A stretch of 64,000 bases of DNA from Synechococcus sp. AG-679-C18. Its GTDB lineage: Bacteria; Cyanobacteriota; Cyanobacteriia; PCC-6307; Cyanobiaceae. The notes under the pieces were generated by a model, which worked only from the letters and a program-made list of their open reading frames with translations, did no database searches and was not told the origin of the DNA. Where the stretch lies: assembly GCA_003210755.1 (NCBI GenBank), contig QCUL01000004.1, positions 46,712 through 110,711 of the forward strand, written 5' to 3'. The translations under genes were made by a program, and so were the position numbers. Each line of letters begins with the position of its first letter. The first letter of the stretch is position 1. Of this stretch, positions 56,683-64,000 are shown piece by piece.

Positions 56683-57885
56683 GTGAACAACTCAGTTGTG
56701 CAACCGATTCTCGAGGCGATTCAACAAGTGGTCGGCGGCTGTGATCCCAATCACCCGGTCTCCTTGCATGAACCCGATTTCCGAGGCACCCAGGCTTGGG
56801 AGTACGTGAAAGATTGCCTTGAAACGGGTTGGGTCAGTACGGCTGGCACCTGGGTAACTAGGTTTGAACAGGAGCTCTGCACCATTACTGGTGCCTCTCA
56901 CGCAGTTGCTGTGAGTAACGGCACAGTGGCTTTACGGTTGGCATTGCATCTTGTAGGTGTTTGCCCAGGTGATGAGGTGCTGTTGCCACCGCTGAGTTTT
57001 GTGGCTACTGCCAATGCGGTGGCGCACCTTGGAGCAGTCCCTCACTTTGTGGATATAGAGCCAAACAGTCTTGGCCTATGCCCTGTTTCCTTGACTGCCC
57101 GTTTGGAGGCAGTGGCCGAACGTCGAAAGGGCGTTTTGGTAAATCGAGAGACAGGACGACGGATCGCAGCGCTACTACCTGTTCATGTGTTCGGCCATCC
57201 AGCCGAAATAACTGAATTACGAACCATCGCTGATGCATGGGACCTACCGTTGGTGGAGGATGCTGCTGAGGCTCTTGCTAGCTGGCGTGACAATATCCAC
57301 TGCGGACTGTTTGGAGAGATAGGCACATTGAGCTTTAACGGCAATAAGCTAATCACCACAGGTGGTGGTGGTGCTTTGTTGACCAACGATGCCGTACTTG
57401 CTCGACGAGCTCGCCACCTCTCAACCACTGCCAAAACGCCACATCCATGGACATTCGATCACGATGCGGTGGCTTGGAACGATCGGCTGCCCAATCTCAA
57501 TGCGGCCTTGGGAGTCGCTCAATTGGAAGATCTCGATCGACGTCTCCACGCCAAGCGCCAACTAGCCGAGCGCTTCGGCAGGGCTTTTGCGGACCTTGAT
57601 CGAGTCGAACTCTTAACTGAATCAGAAAGCTGTCGCAGCAACCACTGGCTGGTGAGTTTGCGATTTAGGGCGAAGGATCCTGAAAAGGCCGAAAGCGAAC
57701 GCTTGCAGCTGCTAGAGGCTGCACATGCAACTGGCCTTTTGCTACGTCCGATCTGGACACCTTTGCATCACTTACAGATGTACTGCGACTGCCCTTCAGG
57801 GCCTTTGACAGTCTCAGAGGATCAGGCTCCACGTTTGGTCAACCTGCCCAGCAGCCCACAGCTGATCGAGGGTTGGCATTCCTGA
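56683..57885 (+). CDS. legC: LegC-family PLP-dependent aminotransferase
   Basis: A 400-residue DegT/DnrJ/EryC1-type sugar aminotransferase. The N-terminal extension (about 50 residues before WVSTAGTWVTRFE) marks the LegC subgroup. The PLP Lys lies in LSFNGNKLITTGGGGALL, with ASHAVAVSNGTVALRLAL upstream and VEDAAEAL for the cofactor Asp. It should aminate C4 of the 4-keto sugar made by LegB. GTG 56683 is preferred; TTG 56674 is possible. Confidence 0.88.
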   Translation: MNNSVVQPILEAIQQVVGGCDPNHPVSLHEPDFRGTQAWEYVKDCLETGWVSTAGTWVTRFEQELCTITGASHAVAVSNGTVALRLALHLVGVCPGDEVLLPPLSFVATANAVAHLGAVPHFVDIEPNSLGLCPVSLTARLEAVAERRKGVLVNRETGRRIAALLPVHVFGHPAEITELRTIADAWDLPLVEDAAEALASWRDNIHCGLFGEIGTLSFNGNKLITTGGGGALLTNDAVLARRARHLSTTAKTPHPWTFDHDAVAWNDRLPNLNAALGVAQLEDLDRRLHAKRQLAERFGRAFADLDRVELLTESESCRSNHWLVSLRFRAKDPEKAESERLQLLEAAHATGLLLRPIWTPLHHLQMYCDCPSGPLTVSEDQAPRLVNLPSSPQLIEGWHS

Positions 57886-57965
57886 CGTCGCTTTTGTTGA
57901 TTAATCAGTTGAAGTGACTATTGGATTACTTGATTTGATCATTGCCTACACATTTCGAAAACTAA

Positions 57966-59018
57966 ATGAGCAACTTCATTTATCAGGAAAGGCACAAGGA
58001 ACATTCAGAATCTGGAATAGATTTCTCTTGGGATAAGACACATTCGGAAAAAATTGCTGATCAAGTTTATTTTAATCAGCAATATCAACTGCTCATTGCT
58101 AAGTACGATAATGCCAATGCACGAATACTTAGATGCAGCAATGGAGAAAAGGTCACATTCCTACCATTGCTGATAAAGCAGGTGGGCCAAGAATCTTACG
58201 AAGCTTACTCTGCCTATGGCTATGGAGGATTTTCGGGTGAACTCACATTCACCAGCAATGATATATCCGCTCTAAATCTATTTTTATCCAGCGAAGGAAT
58301 TATTGCGGTTTTTTTGCGGCACTCCCCATACCTATCAAATCACTTACTTCTGCCAAATGATCTAAGTTATCTCAACCGCTATACATATGCTTCAGAGCTA
58401 AAATCTGAGTCTTCTTTCGAAAACTATCTCAGAGGCTTACCTCAAAAGCTTAGGTGGTCTGCAAACTATGCGCACAGGAAAGGGCTGAATATTGTTTTTC
58501 ATCCTTTAAACAAATGCTCCATCGAAACCATAGACTCTTTTTATTTGAAATACGCAGCTTTAATGACAAAAAAAGCCACATCGTCTTATTATCACTTTAC
58601 TAGTGAATTCTTCCAGAATCATCAAAAATATCTTGGATCATCCTGTGAATTTGCGGAAATCAAGGACATAGACGACCATTCCCTAGGAGGGGCATTCTTT
58701 CTTTTAGACAGTTCAGGATGGATTCATTATCACCTCAGCGCGGTTTGCAAAGATGCCCTGAAACGACAAGGAATGGAGCTCTTGATGTTGTCAGCTCTAT
58801 ATCGCTTCGGGGCACACGGCTATCTCAAATTACATTTAGGGGGGGGGCATTCTTTGGATGAAAGCGATGGATTAAGTCGTTTCAAGTCTAAATTTGCCCA
58901 TCAAAAACTTGAATATCACTGCTCTAAGTTGATATGCGATAAATCGCGCTACATCAGTGAGCGCTCACGTCTGCCACTTACCAACCCTTCCTTATTCTTA
59001 ATTTCTGACGCGCGTTGA
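57966..59018 (+). CDS. FemAB/GNAT-type acyltransferase-like protein
   Basis: A 350-residue protein with the FemAB-like double GNAT arrangement: an N-terminal half with SYEAYSAYGYGGFSGEL and a C-terminal half with LGGAFFLLDSSGWIHYHLSA, KRQGMELLMLSALYRFGAHG and a GGGHSLDESDGLSRFKSKF end block. Such proteins often acylate amino sugars or add amino acids in surface glycan clusters. No LegH-type acetyltransferase is present, so this may supply the N-acyl group; that is inference. The gene is more AT-rich than those upstream. Confidence 0.72.
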   Translation: MSNFIYQERHKEHSESGIDFSWDKTHSEKIADQVYFNQQYQLLIAKYDNANARILRCSNGEKVTFLPLLIKQVGQESYEAYSAYGYGGFSGELTFTSNDISALNLFLSSEGIIAVFLRHSPYLSNHLLLPNDLSYLNRYTYASELKSESSFENYLRGLPQKLRWSANYAHRKGLNIVFHPLNKCSIETIDSFYLKYAALMTKKATSSYYHFTSEFFQNHQKYLGSSCEFAEIKDIDDHSLGGAFFLLDSSGWIHYHLSAVCKDALKRQGMELLMLSALYRFGAHGYLKLHLGGGHSLDESDGLSRFKSKFAHQKLEYHCSKLICDKSRYISERSRLPLTNPSLFLISDAR

Positions 59019-59019
59019 G

Positions 59020-59553
59020 TTGCACAAGAGACAAAATCCACAATCAAATAGGAAGTCCTTACTCATCGTACCGGGGGATCACTACCTCGAGCTTTCTCTG
59101 CCACTGTTGGCGTTGCTATTGATAAAAGCTTCGCGTAACCTTTAAAGGCTGGGCCTGCATTCGATACGCTTTAGACTCTCCAACTTTGCACATAAAGTCT
59201 TTCTATGTGCGTACACCTCGAATTACTTAGTATCAATTCTCCACAACTTTAGAAATTACTTACAGCTTCCAAGTCCTCGAGAACCTGTACATTGGGGAAT
59301 CCCCATACATCTTGAGTTGGCGTACGATGCTTCTATTGATCACATAGATCAACCAGGGTTAGTTAGTTATTCCCTAGCTTCCTCACTGAAAATAAATTCC
59401 ACCTGTCTACCCATTACCAGAAATCTGAATTATGATTATAATAATTTCAAACGAGGGAGCAAACTTTTTGTGTTAAGCATTTCCACAATCCCTCTATTCA
59501 TAAAAACAATGCAAATATTGCTTGAGCCTATCAATTCTCGCCTGACCACATGA
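59020..59553 (+). pseudogene. Operon gene interrupted by one stop codon
   Basis: A single frame runs from TTG 59020, two bases after the FemAB-like stop, to TGA 59551-59553, which overlaps the legG start as ATGA. The 178 codons have one internal stop, TAA at 59143-59145. The close spacing on both sides is what an intact operon gene would show. Readable segments include SLLIVPGDHYLELSLPLLAL and REPVHWGIPIHLELAYDAS. I do not recognise the family. It is probably a recent nonsense mutation, unless it is two short proteins. Confidence 0.55.
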
Positions 59554-60773
59554 ATATTGCAATCTTGACTACAGCACGCTCTGATTTCGGACCATTGAAG
59601 CGTGTCATAAGGTGTGCAGCAGATCATTTTCATGTTGATCTACTAATAGCAGGATCTCATTTCCTTGAGTCTCGCGGATACACCTTTGAGGAGATTAAAA
59701 ATGAATTTAGTCAAAGCTTGAATATTAATTTTGTTTGTTTTAATTCAATGGTTAATGGGAATACTCCTCAAGACCATATCAACACCCTGACATCTACCCA
59801 ACAGCTTGCCTCAAGCTGGTTTGAAAAAAACTCTTGTGATCTACTCCTCTTTCTTGGAGATCGATGGGAACTTTGGGGTGTCACTATGCCAGCATTTATT
59901 CACAGTATTCCATTGGCACATATCAGTGGCGGCGAAGTTACCGAGGGTGTAATTGATGACGCCATCCGCCACTCACACAGTAAGTTATCAGCATTGCATT
60001 TTGTAGCCACAAATGTCTTTGCAGAAAACCTCAGTAGGATGGGAGAAGAAGACTGGCGTATTAATATTGTAGGAGAATGCGGTATCGACCAAATCTTTGA
60101 CTCAGAGGTTTCAACTCCTTCGGAAATAAAAGAACGATTCGGCATCGATCTAAGGATAGACATTATTTTAGTGACTTACCATCCATCTACTCTTGATCTC
60201 AATCAATCTGTTGAGGAACAGGTTAAATCATTGCTTCAAGCACTAGAGTCATTCTCTAATTACCAAATCGTGATTACAGCTCCTGGAATGGAAAAAGACG
60301 CAGACATTGTAATGAATGCAGTAAAAGAATTTGATAAAACTCATGATAACGTTTACTTCATTGATCATTTAGGGAGTCGAAATTATTTAGCAGTAATGCG
60401 CGAAGCAAAGGTAGTTGTTGGCAACTCATCTAGTGGATTGGTTGAAGCATCCTCTTTTGGAGTTCCTACTGTAAACATTGGTGCACGCCAGAGAAATCGC
60501 ATTGCCGCTGATTCCGTTCTTCATGTTGGAACTGGTGCTTCAGAAATCATATCTGCTATTCATAAAGCCCTAAGTGCAGACTTTCAGGATTATTCTCAAT
60601 CTTGCCCCAACCCTTACGATCCGTTTAGGGATGGTAAGAATTCCGAACGAATTATTGATAATCTCGCTAAAATCCTTCAATCTTTACCTCAAAAGCTCCT
60701 ACTCATGAAAAAATTTGACAACGATGTTCATTCCGCCCAGTGGAACACTTTAATGCCTAATAATCCTCAATGA
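59550..60773 (+). CDS. legG: Hydrolysing NDP-sugar 2-epimerase (NeuC/LegG type)
   Basis: A 407-residue GT-B-like epimerase. It starts NIAILTTARSDFGPLKRVI, with the NeuC-type blocks LLLFLGDRWELWG, ISGGEVTEGVIDDAIRHSHS and VVVGNSSSGLVEASSFGVP. It releases NDP and inverts C2, giving the free ManNAc-type sugar used by the synthase. The start and stop both overlap neighbours by 4 bases (59550-59553 and 60770-60773). AT-rich compared with the 53.9-57.9 kb block. Confidence 0.88.
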   Translation: MNIAILTTARSDFGPLKRVIRCAADHFHVDLLIAGSHFLESRGYTFEEIKNEFSQSLNINFVCFNSMVNGNTPQDHINTLTSTQQLASSWFEKNSCDLLLFLGDRWELWGVTMPAFIHSIPLAHISGGEVTEGVIDDAIRHSHSKLSALHFVATNVFAENLSRMGEEDWRINIVGECGIDQIFDSEVSTPSEIKERFGIDLRIDIILVTYHPSTLDLNQSVEEQVKSLLQALESFSNYQIVITAPGMEKDADIVMNAVKEFDKTHDNVYFIDHLGSRNYLAVMREAKVVVGNSSSGLVEASSFGVPTVNIGARQRNRIAADSVLHVGTGASEIISAIHKALSADFQDYSQSCPNPYDPFRDGKNSERIIDNLAKILQSLPQKLLLMKKFDNDVHSAQWNTLMPNNPQ

Positions 60774-61795
60774 TACAGCCTTGCTATATCATTGCCGAAG
60801 CAGGAGTCAACCACAATGGCAGTTTTGAATTAGCTTGCAAATTGATTGATGAAGCAAAAAAAGCTAAGGCAGATGCTGTCAAGTTTCAAACTTTTAAAAC
60901 TGAAAAAATCCTAACTCAATCTGCTTTTATGGCAGATTATCAGAAGACAAATACAGGTAGCGACATATCTCAATTTGAAATGGTGAAACGGCTTGAATTT
61001 TCATTTGAAAAATTTAAGGCATTGAAAGCTTATGCTGAAGGAGCGGGAATAGCCTTTTTGTCAACTCCCGATGATGAGGAAAGCCTAGATTTTCTTTCAG
61101 ACACGCTCGATTTACCATTGATTAAGATTGGCTCAGGAGAAATTACAAATCTTCCTTTTCTAAGGAAAATAGCTAATAAGCAGAAGCCAATAATTTTGTC
61201 TACAGGTATGTCCACTCTTGGCGAAGTTGAGCGCTCAGTGAGAGTCATTCAATCTTGCAATAGTAAAAAACTTGTTCTTCTTCATTGTACGACTAACTAT
61301 CCTTGCCCACCTGAAGAAGTCAATTTGCGTGCAATGCTCACTTTAAAACAGGCTTTCAGTCTCGATGTTGGCTATTCTGATCATACTTTAGGTAGTGAAA
61401 TCAGCATTGCTGCAGTTGCCCTTGGGGCAAAATTTATAGAGAAACATCTCACTCTTAACCACAATCTCTCTGGGCCTGATCACGCTGCCTCCATGGAACC
61501 TCAGCAATTTTCTGAAATGACACGACAGATCCGCGCCACCGAGCGTGCTCTTGGAAATGGTATCAAATGGCCAAATCCTAGTGAAGAAATAATCAAGTCA
61601 TCTGTCCGAAGAAGAGTTGTTGCTGCAAGCAACTTGCCTGCAGGCCATCAATTAACTATTAGCGATCTTTGTTTCAAGCGCTCAAATAAGGGCATATTTG
61701 TAGAACATCTTGATCAGATCCTCGGCATGATCACAACTTGTGACTTGAAGGCTGACAATCCTATAGAATATTGGTTCTTAACAAATACTGATTGA
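60770..61795 (+). CDS. legI: N-acetylneuraminate/legionaminate synthase (NeuB/LegI type)
   Basis: A 341-residue enzyme that condenses PEP with a six-carbon amino sugar to make a nine-carbon acid. The N-terminal barrel begins CYIIAEAGVNHNGSFELA and has VKFQTFKTEKI, IKIGSGEITNLPFL and EKHLTLNHNLSGPDHAASME. The last 60 residues form a SAF (antifreeze-like) domain (RRRVVAASNLPAGHQLTISD). The GPDHAASMEP end block suits the legionaminate/sialate branch. It is the last intact gene of the island. Confidence 0.9.
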   Translation: MIQPCYIIAEAGVNHNGSFELACKLIDEAKKAKADAVKFQTFKTEKILTQSAFMADYQKTNTGSDISQFEMVKRLEFSFEKFKALKAYAEGAGIAFLSTPDDEESLDFLSDTLDLPLIKIGSGEITNLPFLRKIANKQKPIILSTGMSTLGEVERSVRVIQSCNSKKLVLLHCTTNYPCPPEEVNLRAMLTLKQAFSLDVGYSDHTLGSEISIAAVALGAKFIEKHLTLNHNLSGPDHAASMEPQQFSEMTRQIRATERALGNGIKWPNPSEEIIKSSVRRRVVAASNLPAGHQLTISDLCFKRSNKGIFVEHLDQILGMITTCDLKADNPIEYWFLTNTD

Positions 61796-62698
61796 GACTA
61801 CTTGCACATTCAAAAGAACATATGAAAACAATTTTATATCAATTTAATTTAAACAAGAATACCGCTTGATCGATAATTAATTTTGTTTGTGAAATTTTTT
61901 AAAAGACTCATTTTCAATTCCTATCTCTCGACAGGGTACGGGCAATTTATAATATTAGCTGGAACAAGTTCTACCTTTCAATAGTAGTTTATTTGTCTAC
62001 TTCAATCATTAAAGTCGTCAATCTTCTAACTACTTTGGTCTAAATATGAAAATTTCGCAATAAGAAGCTCGATGTTAACTTGATGGTTTTCATTACCAAA
62101 GGCTTGACGTGATATTTTAAATTGCCCCCTCTATTTACACGAAACTTTATCCCGCAGATCTGACACTTCAACGCTTAAGGAACTAGTACATTTGGTTTTA
62201 AATTCAACGAAAGATCCATGATCAATAAGTCCCTCATCAAAGATTTTTATCGGCAAGCTGATTAAATTACTAGAGAAGTCCTCTTAGCATCTCTTTTCCA
62301 TAAGCACACCTAATAAATACGGGAAGTTGCATTGGATGATCCGGATCATCCATAACTCGAGCGTTCTAGACCTTGCAGATATCACCGATCTGATATGCAC
62401 CTTTAGCAGGATGTAGATATAAGAGCTCAAGACCTCGAAGCCGAAAACTTCCACCTCAATCCCAATTAAAGATACTTATTGCACGTATTGATTTTAGCAA
62501 ATTGAGGCAATGAGGGACGGAATGATTAGTTTTGAAGATAACCTGCCAGCTTGTAAGCTATCTACGATTAGTAATATTGAGATCGTTGAGATCACATTCT
62601 TAAGTCTGCGACAATGAATTGAACCTGTGCGGCCAACCACCCCTCTGGACAACAGCTTTCCCTAATTTCTTGACACCCCCCTTTCCGGTGACTTGGGC
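61796..62698. other. Decayed, AT-rich right arm of the island
   Basis: About 0.9 kb between legI and the right repeat copy. No intact gene is seen. On the minus strand a broken frame at about 62270-62455 carries GGSFRLRGLELLYLHPAKGA, then a stop, then MDDPDHPMQLPVFIRCAYG, a possible remnant of a surface-polysaccharide gene. No integrase, transposase or tRNA was found. Confidence 0.5.
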
Positions 62699-62744
62699 CT
62701 TGGCCTTTAAGGAATGGAAACGCAGTGGTCATGTCGCCGATTGA
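62699..62744 (+). pseudogene. BCCT transporter, 3' fragment only
   Basis: Bases identical in frame to the last 14 codons and stop of the BCCT gene (LAFKEWKRSGHVAD), with no upstream coding part. It is a by-product of the junction duplication. The MFS stop codon at 62729-62731 overlaps it, showing how the two genes met before the insertion. Confidence 0.92.
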
Positions 62745-62875
62745 ACGGACTCCGTTGTGAACTGAATCCATGTCGCGACCGCAACTCCAAACAGTCCGAA
62801 GAGGCCATACACCAAAAGCACCGGGGTGAGATCACCCGGTGCTGATGCCTCCAGAATCAATCCCGATACGATTGA
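62699..62875 (+). repeat. 177-bp direct repeat, right copy
   Basis: Matches 52195-52371 in the same orientation. It contains the BCCT 3' fragment and the true 3' end of the intact MFS gene, and marks the right boundary of the island. The four differences include two that are silent in the MFS frame. Confidence 0.97.
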
Positions 62876-63919
62876 CATCACGCCTCCAGTCACGGTGCCA
62901 GTGGTGTTCACGATGGCAACTGTGAGAGCGGTTTGGCCGGAGGGAGCTGCATCTTCAGCAATAGGAAACGCCAGCACCGAGACCCCAAGCCCAAGACCGA
63001 GACACAAGGCTGAGAGAAGCAATAGACCCGCCGCTTGATTTGAAAGTCGCAACAAGGCGATCAGGGCCAGCAAGTTAAGCCCTGTGCCTGAAAGCAGGAC
63101 AAGGCCTCGGCGACCTGACCGACTGCCCAGCCAGCCAGCCATCACCATCCCAAGTCCAATCCCAAATGACATCGTCAGAGACATCCATTGCGTGCGCTCA
63201 CCACCCCAAGCACGCAATCCTGATATCAGCCCGTATTGGGCCAAACCGAACACGAAACCACCACCCCAGGCGTACATCAAACAGGCCTTGATGATCTTGC
63301 CAATCCCTGCGCGATCCCAATGGTCAGAGGTGGACAAGCTCTGAATCTTTTGTGGCGAAGTTGAAGATGGAAAGCTACGGCCAAGTGCAATCACGGGCAC
63401 AACTACCATCACCGCAAGAAACAGAGCTTGGAAAGCCACCAACTGGCGCCAATCCGTCCAAGGGAAGACCAGCGGAATCAGGGCAGCAAAAACTGCGCCC
63501 CATCCAAGCAAGCTATCGGTGAGGCCCATTGCCAAGGCAAATCTGTTCTGTGGCAAGGTTCGACGTGCCAACAAAGCAGAGGCAGGAAAGGCAACAGCAC
63601 AGGCCACCCCGGTCCCCATACGGCTGAGCATTAGGCCAACAAGATCGGTACTGAAAGCAAACACCAAACTGAACCCGGAGGCCATCAATGCAGCAATCCA
63701 GATCCAGCGATCGACACGGCCCTGATCAAGCAGTCGGCCTACTGGGATCTGCAGCAAGCCATAGGGAACCAAGAAACTGCCAGCCACAAGGGAGACTCGA
63801 CTCGCAGAGAGATCCAGATCTCGACCTAGCGCGTGGTCGTAAAACTGAAAACTGGTCTCAGCCCAAATCAGCCAGGCCACAAACAACAGGCTGACCACCC
63901 AGAGGCGACGACTATGCAT
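62729..63919 (-). CDS. Major facilitator superfamily transporter
   Basis: A 396-residue transporter with 12 predicted membrane helices. Family features: FLVPYGLLQIPVGRLLDQGR, which is the loop 2-3 MFS motif, and a central cytoplasmic loop near residues 180-205. The substrate is unknown. In the likely ancestral arrangement it converged on the BCCT gene with a 16-base 3' overlap, so it may be functionally linked to that operon. Start MHSRRLWVVSL at 63919. Confidence 0.88.
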   Translation of the reverse strand: MHSRRLWVVSLLFVAWLIWAETSFQFYDHALGRDLDLSASRVSLVAGSFLVPYGLLQIPVGRLLDQGRVDRWIWIAALMASGFSLVFAFSTDLVGLMLSRMGTGVACAVAFPASALLARRTLPQNRFALAMGLTDSLLGWGAVFAALIPLVFPWTDWRQLVAFQALFLAVMVVVPVIALGRSFPSSTSPQKIQSLSTSDHWDRAGIGKIIKACLMYAWGGGFVFGLAQYGLISGLRAWGGERTQWMSLTMSFGIGLGMVMAGWLGSRSGRRGLVLLSGTGLNLLALIALLRLSNQAAGLLLLSALCLGLGLGVSVLAFPIAEDAAPSGQTALTVAIVNTTGTVTGGVMSIVSGLILEASAPGDLTPVLLVYGLFGLFGVAVATWIQFTTESVQSAT

Positions 63920-63931
63920 ACCGGCAGAAGA

Positions 63932-64000
63932 TCACCTCTTGAGTGTGTCCAGCACAATCAGTGCAAGCAATAATCCAAGCCAAGGGTGAGTAATCGAGTG
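63932..64000 (-). CDS. C-terminal end of a membrane protein (partial)
   Basis: An open frame enters from the right edge on the minus strand and stops at 63932-63934. The 22 residues include WLGLLLALIVLDTLKR, a hydrophobic helix with a basic end. It is too short to name. It would be the upstream, co-oriented neighbour of the MFS gene, with 12 bases between them. Confidence 0.4.
   Translation of the reverse strand, partial: HSITHPWLGLLLALIVLDTLKR

Noticed and set aside
61796..62698. Possible mobile-element remnant at the right edge of the island
   Set aside because: No transposase or integrase motif, terminal inverted repeats or tRNA fragment could be found; only scattered short open frames.
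52195..62875. Repeat pair read as insertion-sequence or phage attachment sites
   Set aside because: The copies are 177 bp of ordinary gene sequence from two convergent transporter genes and carry 4 differences, which does not fit a short target-site duplication or att core.
1..64000. CRISPR arrays
   Set aside because: No regularly spaced short repeats were seen on reading the window.

Overview
This window looks like a chromosome segment of a marine picocyanobacterium, most likely a Synechococcus of subcluster 5.1. The evidence is four small photosystem II genes (psbH, psbN, psbI, psbK), the nitrogen regulator NtcA, a ThyX-type thymidylate synthase, an oxygenic-type IspH, and a run of protein families largely confined to cyanobacteria (DUF3084, DUF3146, DUF3181, DUF1997, DUF3155, DUF3769). 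The strain cannot be named from sequence alone.

From 1 to about 47.3 kb the window is dense core genome with many overlapping genes. It holds nucleotide metabolism (thyX, dcd, pyrE, purH, rdgB), a redox thioredoxin, RNase PH, and ntcA behind what looks like its own NtcA site. Next come a psbH-tatA-pth-DUF3146 operon, psbN, a GH38 alpha-mannosidase, psbI, and a giant LptD-like outer-membrane protein. These are followed by leuD-leuC, cinA-wecA, tRNA-Arg and glyA, murJ, sfsA, the ammonium transporter amt, ispH, a Hik2/CSK-like sensor kinase, cobS, tgt-psbK, and a WecG/TagA glycosyltransferase. Beyond these lie a 1083-residue homologue of the eukaryotic phosphorylase kinase regulatory subunits, a CorC-type membrane protein, a CAU tRNA, a YgfZ protein, a TM0106-type nuclease and a phosphohexomutase.

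From 47.4 to 64 kb the content is accessory. Four genes form an overlapping, apparently coupled operon (47382-52240): a SABATH-type methyltransferase, a leucine/phenylalanine-dehydrogenase-family enzyme, an MSOX/NikD-type flavin amine oxidase lacking the usual flavin-linking cysteine, and a BCCT betaine transporter. Read together they suggest lysine to piperideine-2-carboxylate to picolinate to N-methylpicolinate (homarine), with a betaine carrier. This is a hypothesis, not a demonstrated pathway.

The BCCT gene originally met a convergent MFS gene, and the two overlapped at their 3' ends. A roughly 10.3-kb island now sits between them, and the junction itself is present twice as a 177-bp direct repeat (52195-52371 and 62699-62875, 4 mismatches). 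The island carries a nonulosonic acid pathway, best matched to legionaminic acid made by the GDP-sugar route. Its genes are a CBS-domain nucleotidyltransferase, a CMP-sugar synthetase, a 4,6-dehydratase, an aminotransferase, a FemAB-like acyltransferase, a NeuC-type epimerase and a NeuB-type synthase. One further gene between the acyltransferase and the epimerase is broken by a stop codon. Both ends of the island hold decayed, AT-rich sequence.
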